Assembly (NCBI RefSeq): GCF_036365825.1
Contig: NZ_CP142675.1
Location: 1,674,001 to 1,738,000 of the forward strand
DNA length: 64,000 nt
Source of the DNA: Qipengyuania sp. HL-TH1
GTDB lineage: Bacteria; Pseudomonadota; Alphaproteobacteria; Sphingomonadales; Sphingomonadaceae
Direction: 5' to 3'
Shown: piece after piece, positions 26,657 through 35,896 of the stretch
How the letters are laid out: each line of letters opens with the position of its first letter
Numbering within the stretch: position 1 is the first letter of the stretch
The notes under the pieces: generated by a model
What the model was told of the DNA's origin: nothing
Seen by the model: only the letters and a program-made list of their open reading frames with translations
Databases searched by the model: none
Translations under genes and position numbers: made by a program

Positions 26657-28264
26657 ATGCTCAGGATTCTTGCCGCGCTGACGGCCTGTCTTGCCTTGCT
26701 CGCCTCGCCCGCGCAGGCCGCGGACGACATCTGGAAGCGCGCCGACACACAGCATTTCACGATCTATTCGGCTGGCGACGAAGATGAGCTGACCGATTTC
26801 GCCAACGATCTCGAACGGTTCGATGGCCTGCTGCGGTTCTGGTACGACAAGCCCGATCGGCCGGGCAAGGATCCGATCACGATCTACCTGCTCGACGGCA
26901 AGCGCGGCGTCCAGAAGCTGGTCGGCTCGCGTTATGTCGCAGGCTATTACTCGTCCGAAATCGAAGGAACCTACGCCATCGCGCATCGCGGCGGCGGCGG
27001 GTGGCGCAGCCTGACCGGTCAGCGCGTGCTGTTCCACGAATATGCCCACCATTTCATGTTCAACGAATTTGCCGTGCCTGCACCCGCATGGCTGATCGAA
27101 GGGTTCGCCGAATTCCTCGCCACGGTCGAATTCGGCGAGGACGGCAGCTGGACCTATGGCAAGCCCGCCACCCACCGCGGCGCCGAACTGAGCTATTACG
27201 ACGATGCCCAGATCGAACGCCTGCTCTCATGGCCCGATGAAGAGGGCAGGGTCATCGCCGGCTTCTACGGCTGGTCGTGGGGGCTGACGCATATGCTGTA
27301 CACCGCGCCCGATCGCGGCGCGCGCATTTCCGCCTACATCGACCGGCTCGCCACAGGTGAGAAGCCCCTGCCCGCCGCGCGCACCGTGTTCGGCGATCTG
27401 CGCCAGCTCGAACGCCAGCTCGAACGCCACGTGCGCGGGGATATCGAATATGGCGTCTCGGCGGAGCCGTTCTCCTGGTCGCAGGATGTCAGCCTGAGCA
27501 CCTTGTCCCTCGCCGAGAGCCGGATGCTCGAACTCCGCCTGCGCCGCCTGGGTAGAAACAAGCTCGAAGACACGCGCGACGATCTTGCGGCTTTCGCCCG
27601 CGAGGGGACGCTCAGCGCCGATGCCTATGCCGAAATGGCCATGGCCGAGCTGGGGCTCGAGCAGATAGGGCGCGCGGAATACAAGGAAGAACACAAGGAC
27701 GACGACGCGGTCGAGGACAAGGAAATGGGCGGCCCCTATTTCGTTGCCGCCGAGGCGGCCGCCGACCGGGCGCTGGCAGTCGATCCGGGCCATTTGCGCG
27801 CCAATATCGTCAAGGGCCGCATTCTAAGCCATCGTCTGTACGAAGACGAAAGCACCGACAGCGAAGCCTGGGCGCATGCACGGCGCCATTTCCAGATCGC
27901 CAACCGGACCGATCCCACCAATGCCGAGGCGCTCTACCGCTTCGCCCTCAGCTACGCACGCGAAGGGCGCGAAGGATCGATGATGCACGATGCCTATCTC
28001 GCGGCCTTCAACCGCGCGCCGCAAACCACCGCCTTCCGTATCGGCCTCGCCTATGATCTGGCGCGACTGGGACGGTATGACGATGGCATCGCCTTGTTGC
28101 AGATGCTTGCCAACGACCCGCATTTCCCCAAACCGGGCCGCCGCGCGATCGAACGGATCGAGGCCATGCGCGAGAGCGGGGCCAAATTCCCCGACCTCAG
28201 CGATATCGACGACGACGACGAGGCAGACGACGACGACGATTCCGGGGCAGACGACAAGGACTAG
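26657..28264 (+). CDS. Secreted zinc metalloprotease-like protein with TPRs
   Basis: A 535-residue protein with a signal peptide ending AQA-AD. The N-terminal half contains HEYAHHF, a gluzincin HExxH-type zinc motif (H-E-Y-A-H), and the second glutamate may lie in WLIEGFAEFLA about 20 residues later. The C-terminal half has helical repeats of TPR type (ALAVDPGHLRANIVKGR, NAEALYRFALSYAREG). It ends in a tail of mostly Asp and Glu. Likely a periplasmic peptidase with a protein-docking module; substrate unknown. Confidence 0.7.
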   Translation: MLRILAALTACLALLASPAQAADDIWKRADTQHFTIYSAGDEDELTDFANDLERFDGLLRFWYDKPDRPGKDPITIYLLDGKRGVQKLVGSRYVAGYYSSEIEGTYAIAHRGGGGWRSLTGQRVLFHEYAHHFMFNEFAVPAPAWLIEGFAEFLATVEFGEDGSWTYGKPATHRGAELSYYDDAQIERLLSWPDEEGRVIAGFYGWSWGLTHMLYTAPDRGARISAYIDRLATGEKPLPAARTVFGDLRQLERQLERHVRGDIEYGVSAEPFSWSQDVSLSTLSLAESRMLELRLRRLGRNKLEDTRDDLAAFAREGTLSADAYAEMAMAELGLEQIGRAEYKEEHKDDDAVEDKEMGGPYFVAAEAAADRALAVDPGHLRANIVKGRILSHRLYEDESTDSEAWAHARRHFQIANRTDPTNAEALYRFALSYAREGREGSMMHDAYLAAFNRAPQTTAFRIGLAYDLARLGRYDDGIALLQMLANDPHFPKPGRRAIERIEAMRESGAKFPDLSDIDDDDEADDDDDSGADDKD

Positions 28265-28347
28265 GTCGCCGGAAGCGCGGGCATCGCGGGCCATGCGGTC
28301 CGTGCAACGGGAACCCCGGGTTTCTCCGGGACGTTCACCGAGACAGT

Positions 28348-28863
28348 ATGGCCGAAGAACTCGAAGCTGCCCTTCCCGACGATGTCTGCGATCTCGCGGA
28401 GCGCATTCTGGGCGCGGCGAAGGAGGCGGGCTGGCAGCTGGCCACCGCGGAAAGCTGCACCGGCGGGTTGCTTGCCGCGCTGTTCACCGATGTCCCGGGC
28501 TACAGCCGTGTCTTCGATCGCGGCTTCGTGGCCTATTCGGACCAGGCGAAATGCGACCTGCTCGGCCTGGCCGACGATCTGGTGGCGAATTGCGGGGCGG
28601 TAAGCCGCGCGGTCGCCGAGGCGATGGCCGCGGGCGCGCTCGACCGGTCGCAGGCGCAGCTGGCGATCTCGATCACGGGTTTCGCCGGGCCCGCGGGCGA
28701 GGATGACGAGGAAGGCCTCGTCCATTTAGCGCTCGCTGGCGCCGACGGATCGCTCACGCATCGCGAAGAGCATTTCGGACCGATCGGCCGCGACGGAGTA
28801 CGGATCGCCGCGCTGCGCGCCGCGCTCGACATGCTGCGCGAAAAGCTCGACCTCACGGCCTAG
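28348..28863 (+). CDS. CinA-family nicotinamide-nucleotide amidase
   Basis: A 171-residue stand-alone C-terminal CinA domain (PncC type). TAESCTGGLLAALFTDVPGYS carries the catalytic serine, and AISITGFAGPAG follows. It deamidates NMN to nicotinate mononucleotide in NAD salvage. The N-terminal competence-damage domain is absent, as in many proteobacteria. Its stop overlaps that of the convergent hxlR gene. Confidence 0.9.
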   Translation: MAEELEAALPDDVCDLAERILGAAKEAGWQLATAESCTGGLLAALFTDVPGYSRVFDRGFVAYSDQAKCDLLGLADDLVANCGAVSRAVAEAMAAGALDRSQAQLAISITGFAGPAGEDDEEGLVHLALAGADGSLTHREEHFGPIGRDGVRIAALRAALDMLREKLDLTA

Positions 28864-29285
28864 TCCTGTCCGCCGTCATAGACCGCACGCGCGGCCTCGA
28901 CCTTGCCGATATTGGCCACCGCCCAATTGCCCAGCTGCGCGACCGGAACGCACAGCGAGCGCCCCAGCGCGGTGAGTGCATAGTCGACCCGCGGCGGCAC
29001 GCTGGGGGTGACCGTGCGGCTGACCAGCCCGTCGCGCTCCAGCCCGCGCAGCGTGCGCGTCAGCATGCGCTGCGAAATGCCGGGAATATCACGCCGCAAT
29101 TCGTTGAATCGCCGCGATCCGTCGGCCAGCCCCATCACGACGCGGACCGACCATTTGTCGCCGACACGCGCGAGGATGTCGTTCACCGCGGTGCATTGCG
29201 GCGCATTGTGAACTTCAAGAGTTACACCGGTGTCCCTATCGGACAGCGAAGTGCCTTCTTGCGCGGGGTGGGGTACAGTTTCCAT
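28860..29285 (-). CDS. HxlR-family transcriptional regulator
   Basis: A 141-residue winged-helix protein with a cysteine in NAPQCTAVND, then DKWSVRVVMGL, RRFNELRRDIPGISQRMLT and GLVSRTV, the HxlR pattern. Proteins of this family often sense quinones or electrophiles through that N-terminal cysteine. It is divergent from azoR across 41 bases that hold an inverted repeat, so it most likely controls azoR and itself. Confidence 0.88.
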   Translation of the reverse strand: METVPHPAQEGTSLSDRDTGVTLEVHNAPQCTAVNDILARVGDKWSVRVVMGLADGSRRFNELRRDIPGISQRMLTRTLRGLERDGLVSRTVTPSVPPRVDYALTALGRSLCVPVAQLGNWAVANIGKVEAARAVYDGGQD

Positions 29286-29296
29286 ATGGCCTCCAG

Positions 29297-29311
29297 GTTA
29301 TCAACAGTAAC
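29297..29311. promoter_or_regulatory. Candidate HxlR operator
   Basis: GTTA-TCAACAG-TAAC, with outer CCA and TGG, lies in the 41-base gap between hxlR and azoR. GTTA/TAAC inverted pairs are frequent targets of HxlR-type regulators. Binding would block both divergent start regions. Confidence 0.55.
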
Positions 29312-29326
29312 TATGGAGTCCCCCCT

Positions 29327-29923
29327 ATGCAAATCCTTCGTATCGATAGCTCGACCACCGGCGACCAGTCGATCAGCCGCAAGTTGACCGACGAACTGCT
29401 CGCCCATTTCACTGCCAAGCATCCCGAGGCCAGGGTCGTCACCCGCGATCTTGTGGCCGACCCGTTGCCGCATATCGACCCGATCACCACCAGCGCGATC
29501 CGCACGCCGCCCGAAACGCATGAGGAAGCGGTCGCCGCGGCCTATCCCGAACAGCGCGCGGTGCTCGACGAATTCCTCGCCAGCGACGTGGTGATCGTCG
29601 GCGCGCCGATGTACAATTTCACCATCCCCAGCCAGCTCAAGGCATGGCTCGACCGGCTCGGCGTGCCCGGCGTGACCTTCAAATATGGCGCAAACGGACC
29701 CGAAGGCCTGGCGGGCGGCCGCAAGGTCGTGGTCGCCTCGGCGCGCGGCGGCGAATATTCGACCGACCAGCTTGCCGAGAACCAGGAAAGCCTGCTGACC
29801 ACCTTCTTCGGCTTTATCGGGGTGGACGATCTGCATTTCGTCCGCGTCGAGAAGGCGGGCTTCGGTCCCGAGGCCATCGAACAGGGCATGAATGCGGCGA
29901 AGCAGGAAATCGCCAAGCTGTAA
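29327..29923 (+). CDS. azoR: FMN-dependent NADH-azoreductase
   Basis: A 198-residue flavodoxin-fold quinone/azo reductase. The first FMN contact is in RIDSSTTGDQSISRKL, the second in APMYNFTIPSQLKAWLDR and the third in VVASARGGEYS. It performs two-electron reduction of quinones and azo compounds with NADH. GGAG lies eight bases before the ATG. Pairing with a divergent HxlR regulator is the standard quinone-response layout. Confidence 0.92.
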   Translation: MQILRIDSSTTGDQSISRKLTDELLAHFTAKHPEARVVTRDLVADPLPHIDPITTSAIRTPPETHEEAVAAAYPEQRAVLDEFLASDVVIVGAPMYNFTIPSQLKAWLDRLGVPGVTFKYGANGPEGLAGGRKVVVASARGGEYSTDQLAENQESLLTTFFGFIGVDDLHFVRVEKAGFGPEAIEQGMNAAKQEIAKL

Positions 29924-29957
29924 GGCACCAACGCAGTGGCCGGGCATTGGAACAACC

Positions 29958-31519
29958 ATGCCCGGCCCCGTTCTCGTCCCCATCCTCGGCGACCAGCTGA
30001 CCCGCGACCTTGCCAGCCTGCGCGGGCGCTCCAAGGACGATAGTGTCATCCTGATGATGGAGGTGTGGGACGAGGCGACCTATGTCCGCCACCACAAGCA
30101 GAAGATCGCGTTGATCTTTGCTGCCATGCGGCATTTCGCCGAGGAATTGCGCGGTGCGGGATGGAGGGTCGATTACACGAAGCTCGGCCATCCGGACAAT
30201 GCGGGCAGCTTCACCGGCGAACTCGCGCGCGCGATCGAGCGGCACGACCCGCGGCTTGTCAGCGTGGTCGAGGCAGGCGAGTGGCGCGTGCGGCAGGACA
30301 TGGAGCAATGGGCGGACAAGTTCGCCTGCGAAATCGAGATCCTGCGCGACGACCGCTTCCTCTGTTCGCAGTCCGAATTCGACGCGTGGGCGGAAGACCG
30401 CAAGGAATTGCGGATGGAGTTCTTCTACCGCGAGATGCGGCGCAAGACCGGGCTGCTCATGGCCGAGAATGGCAAGCCGACAGGCGGCGAGTGGAATTAC
30501 GACAGCGAGAACCGCAAGCCGCCCAAGGACGGGCTTGCCGCTCCCGAACGCCCCAGGTTCGAGCCCGATGCCGTGACGCAGAAGTTATCGAGCTGGTCGA
30601 AGACCGGTTCGGCGACCATTTCGGATCGCTCGACACATTCGGCTGGCCGGTGACGCGCGACGAGGCCGAAGAAGCCGCCGATGCCTTCTTCGCCGAGCGC
30701 ATCGAGTGCTTCGGCCCCTATCAGGACGCGATGGTCGCAGGCGAGGACGACCTGTTCCATTCGATGCTTTCGACCAGCATCAACCTAGGGCTGCTCGACC
30801 CGCTCGAGCTGTGCCGCCGTGCCGAACGGGCCTATCGCGAGGGCCGCGCGCCGCTCAACAGCGTCGAGGGCTTCATCCGCCAGATCATCGGCTGGCGCGA
30901 ATATGTGCGCGGCTTCTACTGGCACCAGATGCCGCATCTGCAGGAAGCCAATGCGCTCGACGCGCAGCGCGGCCTGCCCGAGTTTTACTGGACCGGCGAA
31001 ACCGACATGGCCTGCCTCGCCGACTGCATCCGCTCGACCCGCGACAATGCGCATGCGCACCATATCCAGCGGCTGATGGTACTCGGCAATTTCGCATTGC
31101 TCGCTGGAGTGAACCCGCGCGAGGTGCAGGACTGGTACCTCGTGGTCTATGCCGATGCCTATGAATGGGTCGAGCTGCCCAATGTGGCGGCGATGATCCT
31201 CTATGCCGATGGCGGGAAGCTGGCGTCCAAGCCCTATGCGGCGAGCGGCAATTACATCAACAAGATGAGCAATTACTGCGCGGGCTGCACCTATTCGCCC
31301 AGCAAGAAGACCGGCGAAGGTGCGTGCCCGTTCAACCCGCTGTACTGGCATTTCATGGACCGCCACCGCGAGCGGCTGGAGCAGAACCACCGGATCGGGC
31401 GCATCTACGCCACTTGGGACCGCATGGGCGAAGCCAAGCAGCGCGACTATCTCGACAGCGCCGAGGCCTTCCTCGGCACGCTCGAACCGGCGCGGGCCGG
31501 CTGGGCCCGGACGCCGTAA
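29958..31519 (+). CDS. Fe-S cryptochrome/photolyase (CryPro type), one base missing
   Basis: The ATG at 29958 opens GPVLVPILGDQLTRDL, typical of the bacterial iron-sulfur cryptochrome/(6-4) photolyase group. At about 30581 the frame breaks after DAVTQ; adding one G gives EVIELVEDRFGDHFGSLDTF and carries on to the stop, for about 520 residues. The FAD domain has HAHHIQRLMVLGNFALL, and the cluster cysteines lie in ADCIRS, NYCAGCTYS and GACPFN. It repairs UV photoproducts or senses light. The loss of one G from a GG run looks like a sequence error. Confidence 0.85.
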
Positions 31520-31750
31520 GCGTCGGTTCATCGTAGTTCGCGCCCTACCCATCCGTATGGCGCCCGCCTTGCCCCCGGCGGTTCATTTGCGAGACAGGCT
31601 GCGGGCAACACCAGCCCCCGCCTGCGGCCCCGCGCCGCTCGACCAAGCCGTTACCGAATGAAGGGGGCTGATTGACCGCACAGGCGCAATTGGGGAGAAA
31701 GCGGCATTCCACATCCGCTCGACGGCCCGTGTCGGTTGAATTGAAGGAGT

Positions 31751-32665
31751 ATGAATATGATTGCCTTATCCAAGAGTTCGAAGACAGTCGCAGCGCTCGC
31801 CGCGCTCGCCCTCCCCCTCGCCGCCGGTGCACAGGCGCAGGAACTCGATCCGCAGGGCGGTGCGCGAAGCGAAGGCGAACCGATGACTGTCGTGGGCACC
31901 ACGCCCAGCGACCTGACCGGCATGCCCGAAGGCCCCGAATTCGAAGGCGTGATCTCGGCGCGCCAGGATAACAAGATCCAGGTCACCAGCGCCGATGGCA
32001 TGCGCACAGTCGTAGCTATCAGCCCGGCGACCGAAATCCGCAGCAGCGGCGGTTTCCTCGGTCTCGACAAGGACCAGCTTTCGGCCGCCGACCTGCTCAA
32101 TGGCCTGCCGGTCGACGTCGAGACGGTCGAATGGGCCGATCGCGGGCTGATCGCCACCAAGATCGCGCTCAAGAGCAAGCATCTCGAAACCGCGCGGATG
32201 ATCCACACCGGGACTGACCAGCGTTTCACCGCCAATGAAGCCGCGACCGAGGCGCTGCGCGGACGCGTTGCCAATATCGACCAGTACAATATCAAGGGCA
32301 CGACCAACGTCTATTTCGACACGGCCAAGTACAATCTGTCGCAGCAGGCGCGCTACGAGCTGTGCCAGGCCGCGGCGCAGGCCAAGAACACCGACAATGC
32401 GCTGTTGCTGGTGGTCGGCTACACCGATTCGACCGGCGACTATGAATACAACCAGGAGCTGAGCGAGAAGCGCGCCTCGCGCGTGGTCAACTTCCTCCAG
32501 CAGGAATGCGACTGGGCACCTTACCGGATGCTGACCCCGACCGGCATGGCCGAGGCCGACCCGGCGGCGGACAACACCACCGAACAGGGCAAGGCGCAGA
32601 ACCGCCGCGTGGCGGTCAACATCCTCGTCAGCAAGAGCGTCGACGGGATAAACTCGGGCCTCTGA
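31751..32665 (+). CDS. OmpA-family outer membrane/periplasmic protein
   Basis: A 304-residue protein with a signal peptide ending AQA-QE. The middle (about 55-150) is a beta-rich domain beginning GVISARQDNKIQVTS; the C-terminal third is an OmpA-like peptidoglycan-binding domain: NVYFDTAKYNLSQQA, VVGYTDSTGDYEYNQELSEKRA and NRRVAVNI. It likely tethers the envelope to the wall. GAAGGAG precedes the ATG. A 231-base leader with no gene precedes it and a strong terminator follows. Confidence 0.85.
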   Translation: MNMIALSKSSKTVAALAALALPLAAGAQAQELDPQGGARSEGEPMTVVGTTPSDLTGMPEGPEFEGVISARQDNKIQVTSADGMRTVVAISPATEIRSSGGFLGLDKDQLSAADLLNGLPVDVETVEWADRGLIATKIALKSKHLETARMIHTGTDQRFTANEAATEALRGRVANIDQYNIKGTTNVYFDTAKYNLSQQARYELCQAAAQAKNTDNALLLVVGYTDSTGDYEYNQELSEKRASRVVNFLQQECDWAPYRMLTPTGMAEADPAADNTTEQGKAQNRRVAVNILVSKSVDGINSGL

Positions 32666-32688
32666 TCGGGCTGCGAATTCGGATCATG

Positions 32689-32717
32689 CGGGGCGGGCCT
32701 TGGGTCCGCCCCGTTTT
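32689..32717 (+). terminator. Rho-independent terminator after the OmpA-like gene
   Basis: An 11-base stem CGGGGCGGGCC / GGTCCGCCCCG (one G-T wobble) with a 3-base loop, followed by TTTT. It lies 24 bases after the stop and between convergent genes, so it may also serve the siderophore gene from the other side. Confidence 0.85.
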
Positions 32718-32720
32718 GAT

Positions 32721-33479
32721 TCAGGCGGGCTGCGCGGCGGCGTCCTGCTGTTTGGCGAGCTTGTGTTCGTCCTCGATCATGCCGTGTTTCCAATAGCTGG
32801 AAAGGTAGAGATCGGCGGGCGCGAGGCTGAGTTCGCTGCGCAGATATTCGCGCAGCCGCTTCATGGCGGAAAATTCGCACGCTGCCCATGCGGCGAGCGA
32901 GCCTTCGGTCCGCGCGGCATTGCGCAGCGCATCGACCAGCAGCGCGGGCCGCTGCCCGGGCTCGGGATTGACCAGCCAGGCGATCTCGACCCCCTCGGGC
33001 GCAGCGATGTCCTGCCGGTCGCGTTCGTCCTGGATCTCGATCGCAGCGAACCCGCGCGCATCGGCCGGCAATGCTTCGAGATTGACCCCAATCGCCGGCA
33101 GCGCGGTCATGTCGCCTGCGACGAGATAGAAATCGCGCCCCTGCGGCAGCGGCTTGGGCAGGCCCGGACCGCCCACCTCGATCGTGTCGCCGGGCGTGGC
33201 CGCCAGCGCCCAGCGGGTCGCCGGGCCCGCAGCCTCGCCGCCGTGCAGCGCGAAATCGATCGCGATCGCATCCTCGGCCTGGTGGCGGATGGTATAGGTG
33301 CGGACCACGGGCTTGCCGCCCGCGTTGGCCGGGGCCAGCATGAGCTTGACGTAGCCGCCTGCGAAATCGGGCGGAAACCCCGCCAGGCCCGGACCACCGA
33401 GCGATACCCGGATCATCGAGGGCGAAAGGGATTGGCGCGAGAGGACGGTAAGCGTCCGCGGGGGAGGTCTGGTGCTCAT
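32721..33479 (-). CDS. Siderophore-interacting flavoprotein (ViuB-like ferric reductase)
   Basis: A 252-residue FAD/NAD(P)H enzyme. RTYTIRHQ binds FAD, GDMTALPAI belongs to the nicotinamide domain, and the C-terminus carries EFSAMKRLREYLRSELSL and YWKHG, characteristic of SIP proteins that release iron from ferric siderophores by reduction. A Fur-like box lies over its ribosome site, so it should be induced by iron shortage. GGAGGT precedes the ATG. Confidence 0.92.
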   Translation of the reverse strand: MSTRPPPRTLTVLSRQSLSPSMIRVSLGGPGLAGFPPDFAGGYVKLMLAPANAGGKPVVRTYTIRHQAEDAIAIDFALHGGEAAGPATRWALAATPGDTIEVGGPGLPKPLPQGRDFYLVAGDMTALPAIGVNLEALPADARGFAAIEIQDERDRQDIAAPEGVEIAWLVNPEPGQRPALLVDALRNAARTEGSLAAWAACEFSAMKRLREYLRSELSLAPADLYLSSYWKHGMIEDEHKLAKQQDAAAQPA

Positions 33480-33490
33480 GACCTCCAGTT

Positions 33491-33509
33491 AATGCGAATC
33501 ACTCGCAAT
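33491..33509 (-). promoter_or_regulatory. Fur-like iron box
   Basis: AATGCGAATCACTCGCAAT is a nearly perfect 19-base inverted repeat (TGCGA and TCGCA arms), 12 bases upstream of the siderophore-interacting gene. It resembles the Fur boxes of many alpha- and gammaproteobacteria. Position and target agree with iron repression. Confidence 0.7.
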
Positions 33510-33555
33510 ACAAGACGTGCAGCGAAATCGAATTCGGCCCGGCGGCGTACCCGCC

Positions 33556-34302
33556 CTATCCTTGTCGATAGACAGCCTCCGCCTGCGCCTTGAGCCAGTC
33601 CATCGCCGCAGCCCAGGGACCATGGCCATAGCTGATCCGCGCGACGCCCAGCGCAGCCAGTTCGGCAGTCGTACCGCGGCCCGGCGCCCACAACACGTTG
33701 ACCGGCAGCGGCGAGGCCTCGCAGATCGCGCGGATCGTCGCATGATCGCCGAGGAAGGGAACGAACAGGCTGCGCGCGCCCGCTTCGGCAAAGGCGGCGG
33801 CGCGCGTCAGCACGTCTTCGACCAGCGCAGGCGTGTAGTCCTTGGAATCGCGCCGGAGATAGACGTCGGTGCGCGCATTGACGTGAATGCCGGTGGCGGC
33901 TGCGGCAGCAACCCGCTCTGCCGCCTGCGCCACGGGGAGCAGCCCGGTTTCGCCGGGCATGCGGTCCTCCATATTGATCCCGCTCGCGCCCGCTTCGTGC
34001 GCCTTGCCCACCGATGTTCCGACTGCGGCGGGCGTATCGCCATAGCCGGCCTCCATGTCGATGCTCACCGGCAGGTCGGTGACCGAGAGGATGCGGGTGA
34101 GGTTTTCGAGCGCGATTTCGAGCGGGAGCGTCTCCCCATCGCTGAACCCGTTGGCCTCGGCCACGCCCCAGCTGCCCGTCGCGATGGCCTTCGCCCCCGC
34201 CGCAGCCACGGCGCGGGCGCTGCCGGCGTCCCAGATATTGTACAGCACCAGCGGATCGCCCGGTACATGCAGCGCGCTGAATGCGTCGATCCTGTCCATC
34301 AT
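33556..34302 (-). CDS. Isocitrate lyase/PEP mutase-family protein
   Basis: A 248-residue TIM-barrel protein. YNIWDAGSARAVAAAGAKAI, SIDMEAGYGDT and GINMEDRMPGE follow the PEP phosphomutase/isocitrate lyase superfamily; the metal-binding acidic residues are present but the isocitrate lyase KKCGH loop is absent, so a C-P or C-C lyase on an unknown small oxoacid is likely. Its ATG overlaps the ada stop (ATGA), so it is cotranslated with the alkylation response regulator. Confidence 0.85.
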   Translation of the reverse strand: MMDRIDAFSALHVPGDPLVLYNIWDAGSARAVAAAGAKAIATGSWGVAEANGFSDGETLPLEIALENLTRILSVTDLPVSIDMEAGYGDTPAAVGTSVGKAHEAGASGINMEDRMPGETGLLPVAQAAERVAAAAATGIHVNARTDVYLRRDSKDYTPALVEDVLTRAAAFAEAGARSLFVPFLGDHATIRAICEASPLPVNVLWAPGRGTTAELAALGVARISYGHGPWAAAMDWLKAQAEAVYRQG

Positions 34303-35327
34303 TTCGTCTCCCGTTCGAGCAATTCGCGCTTGATATCCTGGCCATAGGCATAGCCGCCCAGATCGCCGCCCTTGCGCACCACGCGGTGGCAGGGGATCAG
34401 CACCGCGACATTGTTGCGCGCATTGGCGCTGCCCGCTGCGCGCACCGCTTTGGGATTGCCCGCCGCCGCCGCGATTTCGGCATAGGTGCGCGTTTCGCCC
34501 GGCGGGATCGCGCGCAAGGCTTCCCAGCACGCTTCCTGGAAAGCGGTGCCCTTCACGTCGAGCGGGATATGCGCGAAATCGCCCGGTGCCTCGACGCTGG
34601 CCACGACATCGGCGAGCAGTTTGCCGAACGCCGCGCCGCCTTCGACCAGATCGGCCTTGGGGAAGCGGCGGCGCAATTCGCTCTCGTCTTCGCCGAAGGA
34701 CAGGCGGCACACACCCTTGTCGGTCGCCGCCACCAGCATCGGTCCCATCGTGGTGTCGACCACCGCCCAGCGGATTGTCGCCCCCGCGCCGCCATTCGCC
34801 CATGCGCTTGCCGTCATGCCCAGCCGTCCTTTCGTATTCTCGTAAAAGCGCGAGGCCGAGCCGTAGCCCGCCTCGTAGATCGCGCCGGTCACGCTGTCGC
34901 CGCCCGACAGCGCATCGCGCGCGCGTTCCTCGCGCAAGGCGCGGGCATAGGCGGCGGGCGAAAGGCCGATCGCGCGTTTGAACACCCGCTGGAAATGCGC
35001 GGGCGAATAGCCGGTCAGCTGCGCCAGCGCGGCGAGCGAGGGCGCATCTTCGGCCTGGCGGATCTCGTCGATCGCCGCCAGCACCGCCGCCTCGTCGCGC
35101 CCGACATCGTCGGGCAGGCACCTCTTGCAGGCGCGCAAGCCCGCACTGCGCGCCTGCGCGCCATCGACAAAGAAGCGCACATTGCCGCGATCGGGATGCC
35201 GCGCGGCGCAGGACGGACGGCAATAGATGCCCGTCGTCAGCACGCCGGTGACGAAGCGCCCGTCGAAACTGCGATCACGCCGCTTGACCGCCGCCCAGGC
35301 GGTATCGTCGGAGATGGCATCAGTCAT
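34299..35327 (-). CDS. ada: Ada: alkylation response activator / methyltransferase
   Basis: A 342-residue full-length Ada. The N-terminal zinc domain has C36, C40, C67 and C70 (methyl acceptor C36 in GIYCRPSC). An AraC-type helix-turn-helix follows (YSPAHFQRVFKRAIGLSP), then the O6-methylguanine transferase with PCHRVV. It repairs methylated DNA and, once methylated, activates its operon. It overlaps the DUF1203 gene upstream by 8 bases and the PEP mutase-family gene downstream by 4. Confidence 0.95.
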   Translation of the reverse strand: MTDAISDDTAWAAVKRRDRSFDGRFVTGVLTTGIYCRPSCAARHPDRGNVRFFVDGAQARSAGLRACKRCLPDDVGRDEAAVLAAIDEIRQAEDAPSLAALAQLTGYSPAHFQRVFKRAIGLSPAAYARALREERARDALSGGDSVTGAIYEAGYGSASRFYENTKGRLGMTASAWANGGAGATIRWAVVDTTMGPMLVAATDKGVCRLSFGEDESELRRRFPKADLVEGGAAFGKLLADVVASVEAPGDFAHIPLDVKGTAFQEACWEALRAIPPGETRTYAEIAAAAGNPKAVRAAGSANARNNVAVLIPCHRVVRKGGDLGGYAYGQDIKRELLERETK

Positions 35328-35793
35328 GGTCGGCCCCATCATAGCGCTCGATCCGCGCCGCGAAACAGCCATGCATCGCATTATGCGCATCGACATAGGC
35401 GACCCTGTCATCGGTCAGCAGTGCGCGGACGACCCGGTCGACATCGTCCTGCAGCGCGAGCGAGGCAGTGTGGAGGCAGCCGCCGGCATCGTATCCGCGC
35501 AGCGCAATCGGCCGGTCGCGCAGGATCGGCGGCATTTCGTCGATATAGTCCGCCGCTTCCCCCGCGTCCTTGCGCACATAGATCGCGTAGGCGTTGCGAT
35601 AGGGAGTATCGACCGCGTGGTTGGTAAAATGGGTGAGCACCAGTTCATCGCCCGGGTCCGCGTCGCGCAGGCTGACCCGGCACGGATAGCGCCCCTCCTC
35701 CCCCGCGATCACTCTGTGGGTGAGCTCCGCTTCGTCGCTGGCGAAAAACCGGGCGAACTGGCCGGGCTCGAGGCCCTGGATCCGATAGGTCAT
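35320..35793 (-). CDS. DUF1203 family protein
   Basis: A 157-residue soluble protein. CRVSLRDADPGDELVLTHFT, NAYAIYVRKDA, ALRGYDA and YVDAHNAMHGCFAARIERY match DUF1203, a widespread family of unknown function with conserved His and Cys near the C-terminus. It begins the ada transcription unit. The start is ATG 35793; the codon just before it is TTG and could serve instead. Confidence 0.8.
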   Translation of the reverse strand: MTYRIQGLEPGQFARFFASDEAELTHRVIAGEEGRYPCRVSLRDADPGDELVLTHFTNHAVDTPYRNAYAIYVRKDAGEAADYIDEMPPILRDRPIALRGYDAGGCLHTASLALQDDVDRVVRALLTDDRVAYVDAHNAMHGCFAARIERYDGADHD

Positions 35794-35896
35794 CAATGGC
35801 TCCTTGCTGAACTCTCAAGAGCCTTCTGCCCGTTCCGCGGTGGGCGGGCATCCCGCGGCTTGCGGTCAAAGCGAATGATCGTCACAAGACGGCCCG

